Source: an uncultured Bacteroidia bacterium
GTDB taxonomy: Bacteria; Bacteroidota; Bacteroidia; Bacteroidales; F082
Direction: 5' to 3'
Length of the DNA: 54,013 bases
Assembly (NCBI GenBank): GCA_913009755.1
Contig: CAJVWU010000018.1
Span: 1-54,013, forward strand
Shown here: one piece after another, positions 38,956 through 48,369 of the stretch
Numbering within the stretch: the first letter of the stretch is position 1
How the letters are laid out: each line of letters opens with the position of its first letter
Translations under genes and position numbers: made by a program
The notes under the pieces: generated by a model
Seen by the model: the letters and a program-made list of their open reading frames with translations, nothing else
Databases searched by the model: none
Told to the model about the DNA's origin: nothing

Positions 38956-39303
38956 TGGATTATTAAAAAAGGTTATGTCGTGTTTGAATAAGTATCGGAA
39001 TATATTTAATCAATAAATTAAACGCTGATGAATAATTTTTAATGCTCAAAAGTAAAAAAGATTATTTAAGCGAATCAAGGGTTGAATAATGTTAGTTATC
39101 AGTAATTCTTATAATTTCCACCCTGCGTTCGCGGGGTTGCTTTTTGAACTTTTTACCAACCCCCGAGCTTTGCATGGGGTTATTCACATTATTGTCCCTC
39201 GGACAATCTATCTTGCGGAGGCGGGATGAACATGAGTAGCCGCGGGTGGAAAACCCGTGGATAATAAAACAATGAACTAAAGAACCCTGGAAGGGTTCAA
39301 CCC
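38956..39303. other. Intergenic region between wecB and radC, rich in palindromes
   Basis: About 350 bases without an open frame. The left half is AT-rich. The right half (from about 39121) carries a row of short hairpins, listed as a repeat. Confidence 0.7.
39121..39298. repeat. Cluster of at least four hairpins (REP-like)
   Basis: Consecutive inverted repeats are AACCCC...GGGGTT (39158-39181), TTGTCC-CTC-GGACAA (39192-39206, perfect), CCGCGGGT-N5-ACCCGTGG (39240-39260, one G-T pair), and GAACCCT-GGA-AGGGTTC (39282-39298, perfect). A weaker GCG-TT-CGC stem starts at about 39125. The group ends just before the radC stop codon. No T-tract follows, so this is not a plain terminator. Such clusters are typical of palindromes mobilised by REP-associated tyrosine transposases, but no transposase is here. 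Confidence 0.7.
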
Positions 39304-40002
39304 TTACATCATCCCTTCGTCGGCAAAACTGTAATAGGAATCATTGCCGATGATCAGATGGTCGAGCACCTGGATGTCGAGATGGTCTCCGGCCTTTTTC
39401 AATTTGTTTGTTAGTTTGATGTCGTTGGGGCTGGGCTTCAGGTTGTTTGAAGGGTGGTTATGCCCCAGGATCAAGGAGTGGGCATTGGATTCCAGCGCCA
39501 GTTTGAAAATCTTTTTCGGGTCGGCTACCGTGCCGGCCATCCCGCCTTCACTAATGCTCACCGAACTGATTACCTGGTTGGCCCGGTCCAGGAAAATAAC
39601 CCGGAAGGCTTCATAAGGCTTATCCGACAGGTCTGCATAAAACAGGTGAAAAGCATCGGCACTGGATGTGATTTTTTTCTTCCTGATCACCTCTTCCGCC
39701 AACCTTCGTTTGCCCAATTCCAGCGCAGCCACGATGCTGATGGCTTTGGCCTGTCCGATGCCTTTGAATTTCGTCAGTTCCTTAACACTTAACTGAGCGA
39801 GTTCGGCCAGGTTGTTGTCCACGCTGGTGAGTATTCTTTGTGCCAGTTGTACAGCCGATTCCTCGGTGTTGCCCGAGGCGATCAGGATGGCAATCAGTTC
39901 GACTTTGGATAACTGGCCTTTTCCTTTGGCCATCAGTTTCTCGCGCGGGCGGTCGTCTTCAGCCCATTGGCTGATAGGGAGTTTTTGGTTTGCTTCAGTC
40001 AT
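39304..40002 (-). CDS. radC: RadC-family JAMM/MPN+ protein
   Basis: The 232-residue protein has a helix-hairpin-helix part (ELTKFKGIGQAKAISIVAALE) and a C-terminal JAMM metal site with HNHPSNNLKPSPND. The historic link to DNA repair is not well supported for this family. Members are also common near mobile or defence genes. Here it is next to rpsT and looks chromosomal. Intact. Confidence 0.92.
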   Translation of the reverse strand: MTEANQKLPISQWAEDDRPREKLMAKGKGQLSKVELIAILIASGNTEESAVQLAQRILTSVDNNLAELAQLSVKELTKFKGIGQAKAISIVAALELGKRRLAEEVIRKKKITSSADAFHLFYADLSDKPYEAFRVIFLDRANQVISSVSISEGGMAGTVADPKKIFKLALESNAHSLILGHNHPSNNLKPSPNDIKLTNKLKKAGDHLDIQVLDHLIIGNDSYYSFADEGMM

Positions 40003-40036
40003 TTGGGTGTTGTTTGCAGGAAGATGTAAAATTAAT

Positions 40037-40073
40037 AAAAAAAACCCGGCACTTTACTGATGTCGGGTTTTTT
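40037..40073 (-). terminator. Intrinsic terminator of rpsT
   Basis: On the minus strand the hairpin CCCGACA / TGCCGGG (one G-T pair, 9-nt loop) is followed by eight T residues. It lies 20 nt after the rpsT stop codon and directly upstream of radC. A run of A on the other side may let it work in both directions. Confidence 0.8.
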
Positions 40074-40092
40074 CAAGATTTTTTAAAATATT

Positions 40093-40347
40093 TTACTGCA
40101 GGCTGTTAGCGTGTTTGTTAATGCTTGATTTCAGGTTGGCTGCCTTGTTTTTATGAATCATGTTCTTTTTTGCCAGTTTGTCAATCATCGAATTCAGTTT
40201 GGGCAAACTTTCGTCTGCTTCCTTCTTTTCGGTCAACGACCTGAATTTTTTCACTGCATTACGCACCGTCTTCATGTAATACCGGTTGTGCAACCTTCTT
40301 GCTTCGTTTTGCCTGATCCGTTTAAGCGCTGATGGATGATTAGCCAT
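40093..40347 (-). CDS. rpsT: 30S ribosomal protein S20
   Basis: The 84-residue, Lys/Arg-rich helical protein ([20 protein letters not shown] ... [20 protein letters not shown]) matches bacterial S20, which binds 16S rRNA in the small subunit. Own promoter and terminator flank it. Confidence 0.97.
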   Translation of the reverse strand: MANHPSALKRIRQNEARRLHNRYYMKTVRNAVKKFRSLTEKKEADESLPKLNSMIDKLAKKNMIHKNKAANLKSSINKHANSLQ

Positions 40348-40375
40348 AATTTTATTTGATTAAATTTTGAGGGTG

Positions 40376-40383
40376 CAAAAATA
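40376..40383 (-). promoter_or_regulatory. -7 promoter element of rpsT
   Basis: On the minus strand TATTTTTG matches TAnnTTTG, 28 nt upstream of the rpsT ATG. TTTT, close to the TTTG consensus, lies about 19 nt further upstream. Confidence 0.5.
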
Positions 40384-40476
40384 CGACATTTTTTAAATCA
40401 TGAAAATTATTCGCCTTTTATTTTGTTACATTTTGGCTAAATCCGTGTGAAATGGCTAAAACGATAATCAAAATAC

Positions 40477-40501
40477 AAAAAACCATCCGGTTAACGTCTG
40501 G
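40477..40501 (-). terminator. Possible terminator after the caspase-like peptidase gene
   Basis: On the minus strand an imperfect stem CCAGACG / CGGATGG (two mismatches) with loop TTAAC is followed by TTTTTTG, directly after the gene's stop codon. The stem is weak. Confidence 0.35.
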
Positions 40502-40508
40502 CAGTATC

Positions 40509-42943
40509 TTACATCAACACCATTTTTTTTGTGTCCGTTAGTTGACCGTTTACAAATATTGAATAAAAATAAATACCAGATGGCAAACCGTTCATGTCCA
40601 GTTCTATTTTGTTCAGCCCTGCATTTTGGGTTGTTTCATTTATCCTCTTTACTTCCCTGCCGACATGGTCAAAAACTTTAAGGGTAACAGAGCATGGTTC
40701 GGATAACCTGTAATAAACAGTAGTTGTATTGGAAAATGGGTTGGGTGCATTTTGTAACAATACTTCCTGCTTTGACGTTTCAAAAATATTGCCCGGTTTC
40801 TGCCGGTTTTTGGCAGCAGGCAACAAAGAAAGCAGGTAGTTCCGCCTTGTCGCAAATGCTTCTCTTGATTTGGGTATGTATTGCAACATCCTGCCACGGG
40901 CTGTTCCCCGTTCCGTACTGTCTCCCATCAGCAAATAGGTGTTCCCCAGGTCAATAATGGCAAAAATACTGTCTTCGGTACTTTCGGGGTTATCAATGAT
41001 ATCTTCAAAATGGTCAATGGCTGTTTGCCTGTTGAGGCATAAACTTCGTAGCTGTCGTTGTCTGTAATATAATTTACCTCATCGTACGTTTCAGCGCCCG
41101 GGTTTCCGCACAAAGCAACATTGCAATTATCATAAATACTTAAGGCCTGCAAGTTCTGGTCTGTTGTAAATACACAATTAGCAACTGATACGGCATTGGA
41201 GTTTTTTTCTGTGTTTTCGAAATATAAACCTGAATTGTTAAAATGAGTACCGGAAATATCAGCTTCACCCCTAAAAGAATATGCCATACCGCAATCATTT
41301 AATGATGAGTTGTTTGTAATTTTCAGGTTTTGTGCATAGCTATATATATTACATCTTTCAAAGGTGGTATTGTTGAAAGTGGGTTGGAGCATATTGTTAT
41401 CAAGATGAATATCTAAAGTAGTTTCCGGATTGGATTCAAATTTAATGCCTGTTCCTGCACTGAAGTCTCCATTAACATTAAATGAGGCGGCCTCCTGAAA
41501 ATTTCGTATTTCCATATCATCTCCAAGAATTAAATTTGAACCGTCTTCCGTTGTAAAATCACCATTCACAAGAAACAGTTTGCTTTCATCTGCAATTGTC
41601 AAAGAGGTATTATTTGTGAGTGTTAAATCTCCTCCTATTAAATAATTTCCCGTTATAGTTTGATTGTTAAAAATTTCTCCTGAAATTCCAGTAGGGCTTA
41701 GTAAATCTTCAACAAAACCTGAAGAATAATTAAAATCACCTCCCTGTTGGAATTCAAGATCGATATATTTACCATAATTTATTATTTCATGAACTTGAAA
41801 TACTTCGTCATCATTACCACTCATCTGAGTATCTGGATTAATATCGAAGTCAATATAAGGAATTATAGAATTAATATCTTCTTTTTCCCCGATCGGTTTA
41901 TCTGGTATATACGGATGATCCTTATCTAAGGGATGAAAACCCCTAATTGCGGTTATTATCCCGTAATCAAATGGAAACATGCCAGTATTTTCTGATACGG
42001 TAACATTACCCCAATAATAGTTATTGCAATTAACAACACTTATTACAGATTCATGAGGATTATCAAAATCATCAATCATACCTCCAGCATGACATGCAGT
42101 AACAAAATATATCAAATGTGAATAAGGTATAAGATGAACCATAGAAGCAAGATCGGAATCATATAATAGATCGTAATTCCAAAGTTTTAGCCTTGTACCA
42201 TTTTCGGCATATTTTTCACCATGTGAAATAGAATACATAAACAACAAATCATCATCATGCATAATGTCTTCAAGTTGAATAAATATGTCATGAAGATTAT
42301 CTCTTGTACATAATTCATTCATTATATCATCAGAACCATCGCCATCCAAATCGGGATTAATCATATAGGGATTTGAGGGATCTCCGTCATTAAATAATAC
42401 ATATATATTCTCATGAGGAAAACCTAATTCTCTGAGTGCACTGTACAAGTGACTCAATGCATGCCAGTTCGCATCAACAGCAAATAATACAGCATATAAA
42501 TGTCCATTTTCAAGTGTTGTGATTGTTCGAGTTTGTGTTATGTCCGCTGTCGGGATCGAGAGTTGATAAACTATTGAGACTGAATCTAACCTTAGCCTGT
42601 AGTCAAATGGAGGCATATTGTGCGGAATGATTGAACTGTTTCCAGAGATTGTATCAATTAAAACATAATAACAACTGTGATCCCATGCTAAAATATAAGG
42701 CGCAGTATCGACAAAAAAAAGCCAATATTGGTTATAAGGTGAATATATCGAATCTGAAACTCCTAATTGATAATAAGTGTCAAAAATTGGATTTGATTCC
42801 ATATAAATATTCACACTATCAATGTTTTTCCCGACAATTGAATCTGTCACAAAATCGATAGCTTCTTGTTTTGAGACTTGGGAAAATGAATTTTGATTTA
42901 CTAACAACGACATTAGTAAAATAAGAAAATAAAATCTTTTCAT
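40509..42943 (-). pseudogene. Secreted caspase/legumain-like (clan CD) peptidase with beta-helix and T9SS sorting domain, frameshifted
   Basis: A signal peptide (to about residue 22) leads to a caspase/legumain-like domain at residues ~145-310: GHLYAVLFAVDANW, catalytic-type His241 in MYSISHGE and Cys284 in FVTACHAGG. Then come a beta-helix region (LTNNTSLTIADESKLFLVN ...) and, after a frameshift near 41030-41036, a continuation with RQTAIDHFEDIIDNPES and a T9SS type A sorting domain (NAPNPFSNTTTVYY ... IYFYSIFVNGQLTDTKKMVL). The first frame stops at 40928. Joined length is about 810 residues. Export through T9SS to the surface is likely if the break is not real. It is last in a three-gene AT-rich minus-strand cluster. 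Confidence 0.75.
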
Positions 42944-42950
42944 TTTTAAC

Positions 42951-44399
42951 TTAGTTTTTGATTAACAATTTTTTTATAATAGTTTTATTTTTTTCAAGTT
43001 CAATTAAGCAAACATACAGTCCTGGTTCACAATCTAAATTACTTAAATCGATGTTTATATCCTGACATGAAAAATTAACTTTAAAGATGATTTTTCCAGA
43101 TAAATTAAAAATTTTAACTGTTTTAATTTTCCCGCTATAAGACTGTAATTTAAAACATCCTGTTGGTGATGGATTTGGAAAGAGATGAATTAATTCATTC
43201 ATCCTACGTTCTTTTACATAAACATAAACATTATTAGTATCAATAAATCCTCCGTTTCTATCATTCCACAATATTTGAATATAATCTACTGTAGGATCAA
43301 GGTAGCCAATAGCTAATATATCTGGATATCCATCCATATTCAAATCTCCAGAGATTAATGAGGGTAAAAAATGTTCTCCAATGTAATATTCATGAATTAG
43401 GTTGAAATTCCAATTTTGGTCATTATGATAAATAAAAATTGAATCTTCAGCGGGATCTGGAATCCAACTTGAGACTGTTACAGATAAATCGGGATAGCCA
43501 TCAAGATCAAAATCTATAATATTATTTATTCGACCACCTCCGATCAAAAAAGCCGAGTCTTCAAGAGTTATTGTTTGATTAACATTTGAGAATGTATAAA
43601 CAGTTGTGCTATCTAGTATTGAGGACGATTGATTAATTAAACCAACATCGTTTTCTGATTCATTATCAAGGTTTACGATAAATCCTTGAGACCAATTTTC
43701 ATTTACGATCATGTTCTTATCAAATGACTCAATATTGTTTATCATAGCATAAGCTCCTTCTTCTTTCAAGTTGGATGTAACAAGAACATCACTAATATCG
43801 TTATTGTTTAGGTCCCCGACAACCGCTCTTAATAATGCCCCTGAATTACTTGAATAAAAATAGTCATCAAGAAAGACATTATTACCCTCATTATAAACTA
43901 TACCCCAGCCATAAGGTTTTTGTATATCAAAATAAACAATGTCAGAAAAACCATTTGTATCCATATCTGAAATACCGCCAATTCTTCTATTACCATCGGT
44001 ATTACAGATTGAATAATAATTACCAAGTCCTCCTTGCTGATTGTTCTCGTGAAAGAAAACACTATCAGCATCTCTTGAAATGATATCAGGATAACCATTA
44101 TTGTTCAAATCTTCACAATAGATGAAAATATCATTATTTGCTTCAAAACCCTGTATGTCAAAATTTCCCCAACCGTCATTAAACATGATAACTATAGAAT
44201 CGATATCATTAGAACCAATTGCCGAACACCCTACTATTAAATCATTATCGCCATCAAGATCGTAGTCAACAATAACTGCCCCATAGGGTCTGGTAGGCAT
44301 TTTAAAAATTGTTTGGGAATTTAAATAATAGCATTGAGTTAGAAACAGAAGTAAAATGCTAACAAAAAGTAATGATTTTATATTTTCCCCGTATTTCAT
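42951..44399 (-). CDS. FG-GAP/VCBS-repeat protein with T9SS sorting domain
   Basis: The 482-residue protein has a signal peptide and then repeated calcium-binding beta-propeller units of the DxDxDGDxDL type (DYDLDGDNDLIVG, DLNNNGYPDI, DMDTNGFSDIVY, DFDLDGYPDLSV, DLNMDGYPDILA). The C-terminus is a T9SS type A sorting domain (LFPNPSPTGCFKL ... IFNLSGKIIFKV ... EPGLYVCLIELEKNKTIIKKLLI). It is probably surface-exposed. It lies 7 nt before the peptidase gene and directly after a decayed paralog. Both are AT-rich. Confidence 0.87.
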   Translation of the reverse strand: MKYGENIKSLLFVSILLLFLTQCYYLNSQTIFKMPTRPYGAVIVDYDLDGDNDLIVGCSAIGSNDIDSIVIMFNDGWGNFDIQGFEANNDIFIYCEDLNNNGYPDIISRDADSVFFHENNQQGGLGNYYSICNTDGNRRIGGISDMDTNGFSDIVYFDIQKPYGWGIVYNEGNNVFLDDYFYSSNSGALLRAVVGDLNNNDISDVLVTSNLKEEGAYAMINNIESFDKNMIVNENWSQGFIVNLDNESENDVGLINQSSSILDSTTVYTFSNVNQTITLEDSAFLIGGGRINNIIDFDLDGYPDLSVTVSSWIPDPAEDSIFIYHNDQNWNFNLIHEYYIGEHFLPSLISGDLNMDGYPDILAIGYLDPTVDYIQILWNDRNGGFIDTNNVYVYVKERRMNELIHLFPNPSPTGCFKLQSYSGKIKTVKIFNLSGKIIFKVNFSCQDINIDLSNLDCEPGLYVCLIELEKNKTIIKKLLIKN

Positions 44400-44401
44400 A
44401 A

Positions 44402-45509
44402 TTAACCTGATTTATTGAATATTAATTTCTTAAAAACTATAACTTCATTTTCCAGTTGAATGATACAAATATAAATGCCCGGTTTTATTTGTTGCTGAAG
44501 TAAAATTTCGTTTTGGTGAACATAAACCGAATTGGTATCAACAAAATGCCCTTTCCCGTCATTAAACAAAATGATGACATTGTTATAGGTAGCAGCATTA
44601 GGGCCTGTTCTTCTTACTATTACAATATCGTTAAAACCGTTGCCATCCCAAGTCAGCAGTGGTTGCCCTGCGGTAAGCCTCACCGTCATTGGGGATTTCA
44701 ACAAACACAGGCTCTTCAAAAGTTTCTTCTCCTTTGTTTTCAAATATTGTAATATCGGTTTCTATACCAAATAAATCAAACAGACCGACAATATCGTTGT
44801 CGCCGTCATTATCCATATCGGCAATGTGTACCCTCGAAGTATGTCCTCCGAGCTGTTGGTTTTGAAAGCCTCCATCCCTGCTAAAATAGATCTCCGTACT
44901 ACCGCCTATAACAATGTCGTCGGTACCGTCATTGTTCAGGTCTCCCGTAACAATGTTTTGTGGGAAATAATTAAGGTTGTGATATTCAGGAGAACTGAAA
45001 TTACCAAATCCATCATTATATAGGACACTCCAATATTGGTTGTTATTCGAAATAAAAACAATATCTGTTGCAGCATCATCGTTTAAATCTCCTGTTTCGA
45101 TATTATCAGCATAAGACTCAGTACCAACGTTGTAAATATTAGACATTGATGTGTTTAAGTTAAATACAATGCCTATTTGTGAATTAGTACCATCCCAAGA
45201 CTGAGATATAAGATCTGGAAAAGAATTATTATCCAAAAATTGGATAATTACTGAGCGATGTTGGCCATTTAGAAAAAAACTATCTAATTCCATTGGCACT
45301 AAGCTATTATTAATTAAAATTGATATTCCTGTCCAATTAGTTTGTGAATTAAACAAATGCCCAACGACAATATCATTATCCCCGTCCATATCAATATCTG
45401 CAGCGCAAACTGATGCGGCTTCGCGGGGCACTTTATACATGCTTCTTATTCTGGCTGTTGTAAAAGCAAGAAGGAGTAAGCCGGCAACTATAATAAGTGG
45501 CTTTTTCAT
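44402..45509 (-). pseudogene. FG-GAP-repeat paralog, frameshifted and with truncated sorting domain
   Basis: The first frame (45509 to 44631) has a signal-like start (MKKPLIIVAGLLLLAFTTA) and FG-GAP units (DIDMDGDNDIVVGH, DLNNDGTDDIVIG, DMDNDGDNDIVGL). Near 44640-44650 the frame shifts: TTADLGW should continue as DGNGFNDIVIV, which lies in the second frame ending at 44402. In that frame the sorting domain is cut. It passes from VYVHQNE directly to IKPGIYICIIQLENE, lacking about 45 residues present in the intact neighbour (LFPNP ... GKIIFKV). Two independent lesions make a functional product unlikely. Confidence 0.75.
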
Positions 45510-45511
45510 GT

Positions 45512-45589
45512 TTATTGTGTTTTAATAAGTTTTACGGATTTAAAAGCGAAAAGGGCGAGCAGCAACAATGTGACGAATAACTTTTTCAT
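45512..45589 (-). CDS. Orphan signal-peptide-like mini-ORF
   Basis: This 25-residue frame, MKKLFVTLLLLALFAFKSVK plus LIKTQ, is just a basic start and hydrophobic core. It stops 2 nt before the start of the FG-GAP paralog. It may be the remnant of a deleted secreted-protein gene or a leader peptide. Low certainty that it is translated. Confidence 0.3.
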   Translation of the reverse strand: MKKLFVTLLLLALFAFKSVKLIKTQ

Positions 45590-45930
45590 AAATTTTTGGT
45601 AAACTTGTAATCAACGACAGGTTAACTAATCCCAAAAATAATCCGAAAAACGGGTAAATGCAAATGGGGAAAACAGATGACAGGATATTGTGTAATGGGG
45701 GGGGTAAGCTATTGCTTACTAAATATATAACACCTTATTTAATCCGTTATAAATATTGAAAAGTTATGAACCGGACAATAAATTTTTTATATAAAGTTTT
45801 TAAGGCATCATATCCTGATAGTGATTTTAAGATAATCACACCGGCCAATTATTATGAATTTTTATTTTAGTAAAGTTTATTTCGATCCATTGGCTGTCAG
45901 ACGTATGAGCGTGGAAAATTTAACCCGGAT
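45590..45930. other. Intergenic stretch, no clear gene
   Basis: About 340 AT-rich bases with a run of eight G at about 45702-45709. A 34-codon plus-strand frame from about 45766 has no recognisable features. No terminator or promoter could be placed with confidence. Confidence 0.5.
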
Positions 45931-47352
45931 TCAGAACAAAAAATTCAATCCCACATACAGCCCCGAATTGCCATCCTGAGGATTTAATGCCTTTCCGTAG
46001 TCAAGGGCAATGATGAAATTCTGGTTCATGGCAATATGAAGCCCTAAGCCTGCACTGTTATGAAATGATTCGGCACCAAAATTAAAATAGTCCGATTCAT
46101 TTTCTCCGGACGGATAAACGATATTTGTGCTTTCAACTTTATTTTTTACATCAATAAACTTTATCACCCTGCCGGTGTCGAAAAATCCGTTAAGGGCAAG
46201 GTACCAGTTTTGTTTGATCCAGTGAAACCTGACAAACTTCCATCGCAGTTCAAAGTTGCCCAACACCCAGCCGTCACCCACCAGACGGTTTCTTTTTATC
46301 CCCCGGATGGTTTTTGCACCGCCAAGCCCTTCATTGTAAGCGCCCACCATTCTTGAATAATACATCAGTTGCTGTACATACGTGGGGGCATAACCGGCTA
46401 TTGTTGATTGAAATGCCAGACGATAGGCAAAGGTAAGTTTGTCTTTGACCAATGTAAAATATTGCCGGTAGGTGATGGCCAGTTTCAGAAACCCCTGATC
46501 CATCGAAGAAGTTAATTTCGGGGCCGCCACAAGAATCAGTTCAGCCCATAAACCCCGTCCCGGATTGGGTTCGTTGTCGCGTGTATCGAATACCACGCCC
46601 GCCTTAATTGCAGTAAAATAACCCCCGTCTTTTTCCGAATCGGGTATAATACCCCAGGTTTTGTATTGATCATATAATGTAGCGGTATCGGGCAACTTTT
46701 TATTATCCGATTTGCCTTTGTTTAGCCGATCAATGTCCACCGTGGTTTGATTGATATTATAAAAGTCGGCACCGGCAAGCCATTGTATCTTTTCGTTGCC
46801 GGTGATCTTCCCCTGGAAATCCAGCTTTACCCTGAAGAACTGCCTTTTCAGCCGGTAAAACATCTTGGTTTTGTATTGCGGGCTGTCGGGGTCAATCCAT
46901 GCCTGTTCATAATAGGCTTCGTAACCGTTGTACCCGAATAAATAAAACGCCTGATCGGGCATATAACTGATGTCCAGTGAAGTGCGCAGGCCTTTGATCA
47001 GCCGGTCGGAATCATAATAGAACCGGAAAATACCGCTGCCTTTAGTAAACCATGATGCTTCCAGATAAAAAGAATGATTGTATTTGGGATACCGGCTGCC
47101 GTCACCATAATGGTAAAAGTTGACCAATGCGCCGAATTGAAAGCCCAGGTCAGAGTCGTAAGACAACACGGGCAGGCCGCCGAAGTTCCACCCTTTTTTT
47201 ATTTTGTCTTTTTTGTCTTTTACTTTTTCGGTTTTGTCCTTTTCCAAAGCATTAAGGGCTTGCTGTTCATCCTCTTCCTGGGCAAAAAAACTGAGTGAAA
47301 AACCCACGGAAAGGATAAATACAAGAAAAATTCTCAGGTAAAAATCCTTCAT
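45931..47352 (-). CDS. BamA/TamA-family outer-membrane protein
   Basis: The 473-residue protein has a signal peptide (to about residue 25), an acidic/basic linker (EEDEQQALNALEKDKTEKVKDK) and then a beta-barrel with the D15/surface-antigen style ending: VFDTRDNEPNPGRGLWAELI, RGIKRNRLVGDGWVLGNFELR, AGLGLHIAMNQNFIIALDYG, and a C-terminal NFLF. No POTRA domains are evident, so it is a short member of the family and unlikely to be the main BamA. It follows the T9SS-sorted gene by 36 nt. Confidence 0.82.
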   Translation of the reverse strand: MKDFYLRIFLVFILSVGFSLSFFAQEEDEQQALNALEKDKTEKVKDKKDKIKKGWNFGGLPVLSYDSDLGFQFGALVNFYHYGDGSRYPKYNHSFYLEASWFTKGSGIFRFYYDSDRLIKGLRTSLDISYMPDQAFYLFGYNGYEAYYEQAWIDPDSPQYKTKMFYRLKRQFFRVKLDFQGKITGNEKIQWLAGADFYNINQTTVDIDRLNKGKSDNKKLPDTATLYDQYKTWGIIPDSEKDGGYFTAIKAGVVFDTRDNEPNPGRGLWAELILVAAPKLTSSMDQGFLKLAITYRQYFTLVKDKLTFAYRLAFQSTIAGYAPTYVQQLMYYSRMVGAYNEGLGGAKTIRGIKRNRLVGDGWVLGNFELRWKFVRFHWIKQNWYLALNGFFDTGRVIKFIDVKNKVESTNIVYPSGENESDYFNFGAESFHNSAGLGLHIAMNQNFIIALDYGKALNPQDGNSGLYVGLNFLF

Positions 47353-47388
47353 AAATTATTGGTATAAAAGGTTATTGGTAATTTCGGT

Positions 47389-48294
47389 TTAATTTTTAAT
47401 GAAAGTCCCGCTGTTATACAATTTATTGCCGGTAAATATTCGATAAGAATAATTCCCGGAAGGTAACCCGTTGAGATTTAACGGTAAACTTTTTTGATTA
47501 AAATCAAGCTGCCTGACAAGTTTTCCCGAAACATCAAAAATATTGACTTTCCTGTTTTTTTCGGGTTCGGTGGTTTCAAAAATGATCCGGTTGGTGGCCG
47601 GATTCGGATAAACGTTAAGGTCAATGGTTCCCACATTCAGGTCAAAAATGCCCGTGCTGGTTTTAACCGTTATGCTATCAAGCATCAGTACAGAACCCAG
47701 TGGCATAATTTCAATGTTGAAGGAAGCGGTTGACATCATCAGGACATTGAACGTGTCAGGCTGATGGTCGTTAAGATAATTCATCTGCACTGTAAAAGGC
47801 GACCATTGACCGGTGTCATGTAAAAACAGAACCCCTATTCCGATGGTATCAATTTGCTCTCCTTCGGGATGACGAAAATTATAAATAAGAACCGTGGCCG
47901 AATCATTGTTTTGTCCTGTATATTTATACATGCCCGAAAGGCTGCTTATTCTTTCAGGCATAAGAAGCCCGCCGCTAAAGCTGGTTTCCAGTGTTTGATA
48001 ATCCACGTGAAAATCAGCATAGGTTACCAGGCCGGGCGACACATAGGAAATGGTTCCGACTTCAATTTTTTTGGTTGTGAGTTTAGCAGAATAGTTGCCG
48101 CTATAAGCGTCATCACTTTTTTCAACGGTCACCACACTGGCCAGCGAAGTAAGTGGATTGGGAGTGTTCCAGGGTAGCGGCTCTTCATAAGAGGGGGTCT
48201 TTACCCAGTTTTCAAAACTGTAATTGGGAAGCGTTTGGGCTAAACCAGAAAAGGTTATGGCAAGTAAAATGAGGGAGCATGTAATTTTTTTCAT
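47389..48294 (-). CDS. T9SS-sorted protein with PCMD-like domain
   Basis: The 301-residue protein has a signal peptide (LAITFSGLAQ), then a lectin-like beta-sandwich that starts LPNYSFENWVKTPSYEEPLP and resembles the putative carbohydrate metabolism domain (PCMD). The last ~80 residues are a T9SS type A sorting domain (NVYPNPATNRIIFET ... IFDVSGKLVRQLDF ... GLPSGNYSYRIFTGNKLYNSG). Probably bound at the cell surface. No enzyme motif is seen. First gene of a two-gene run with the BamA-like barrel. Confidence 0.82.
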   Translation of the reverse strand: MKKITCSLILLAITFSGLAQTLPNYSFENWVKTPSYEEPLPWNTPNPLTSLASVVTVEKSDDAYSGNYSAKLTTKKIEVGTISYVSPGLVTYADFHVDYQTLETSFSGGLLMPERISSLSGMYKYTGQNNDSATVLIYNFRHPEGEQIDTIGIGVLFLHDTGQWSPFTVQMNYLNDHQPDTFNVLMMSTASFNIEIMPLGSVLMLDSITVKTSTGIFDLNVGTIDLNVYPNPATNRIIFETTEPEKNRKVNIFDVSGKLVRQLDFNQKSLPLNLNGLPSGNYSYRIFTGNKLYNSGTFIKN

Positions 48295-48369
48295 TTTTTT
48301 AACGTTTTAAAGGTCAACTAATGTACAATTTTATTACTTCGTTGCGAATTTAAAATATAAATTCGTTAT

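Noticed and set aside
45766-45870. 34-codon plus-strand frame in the intergenic region
   Set aside because: Short and featureless, with no promoter or conserved context.
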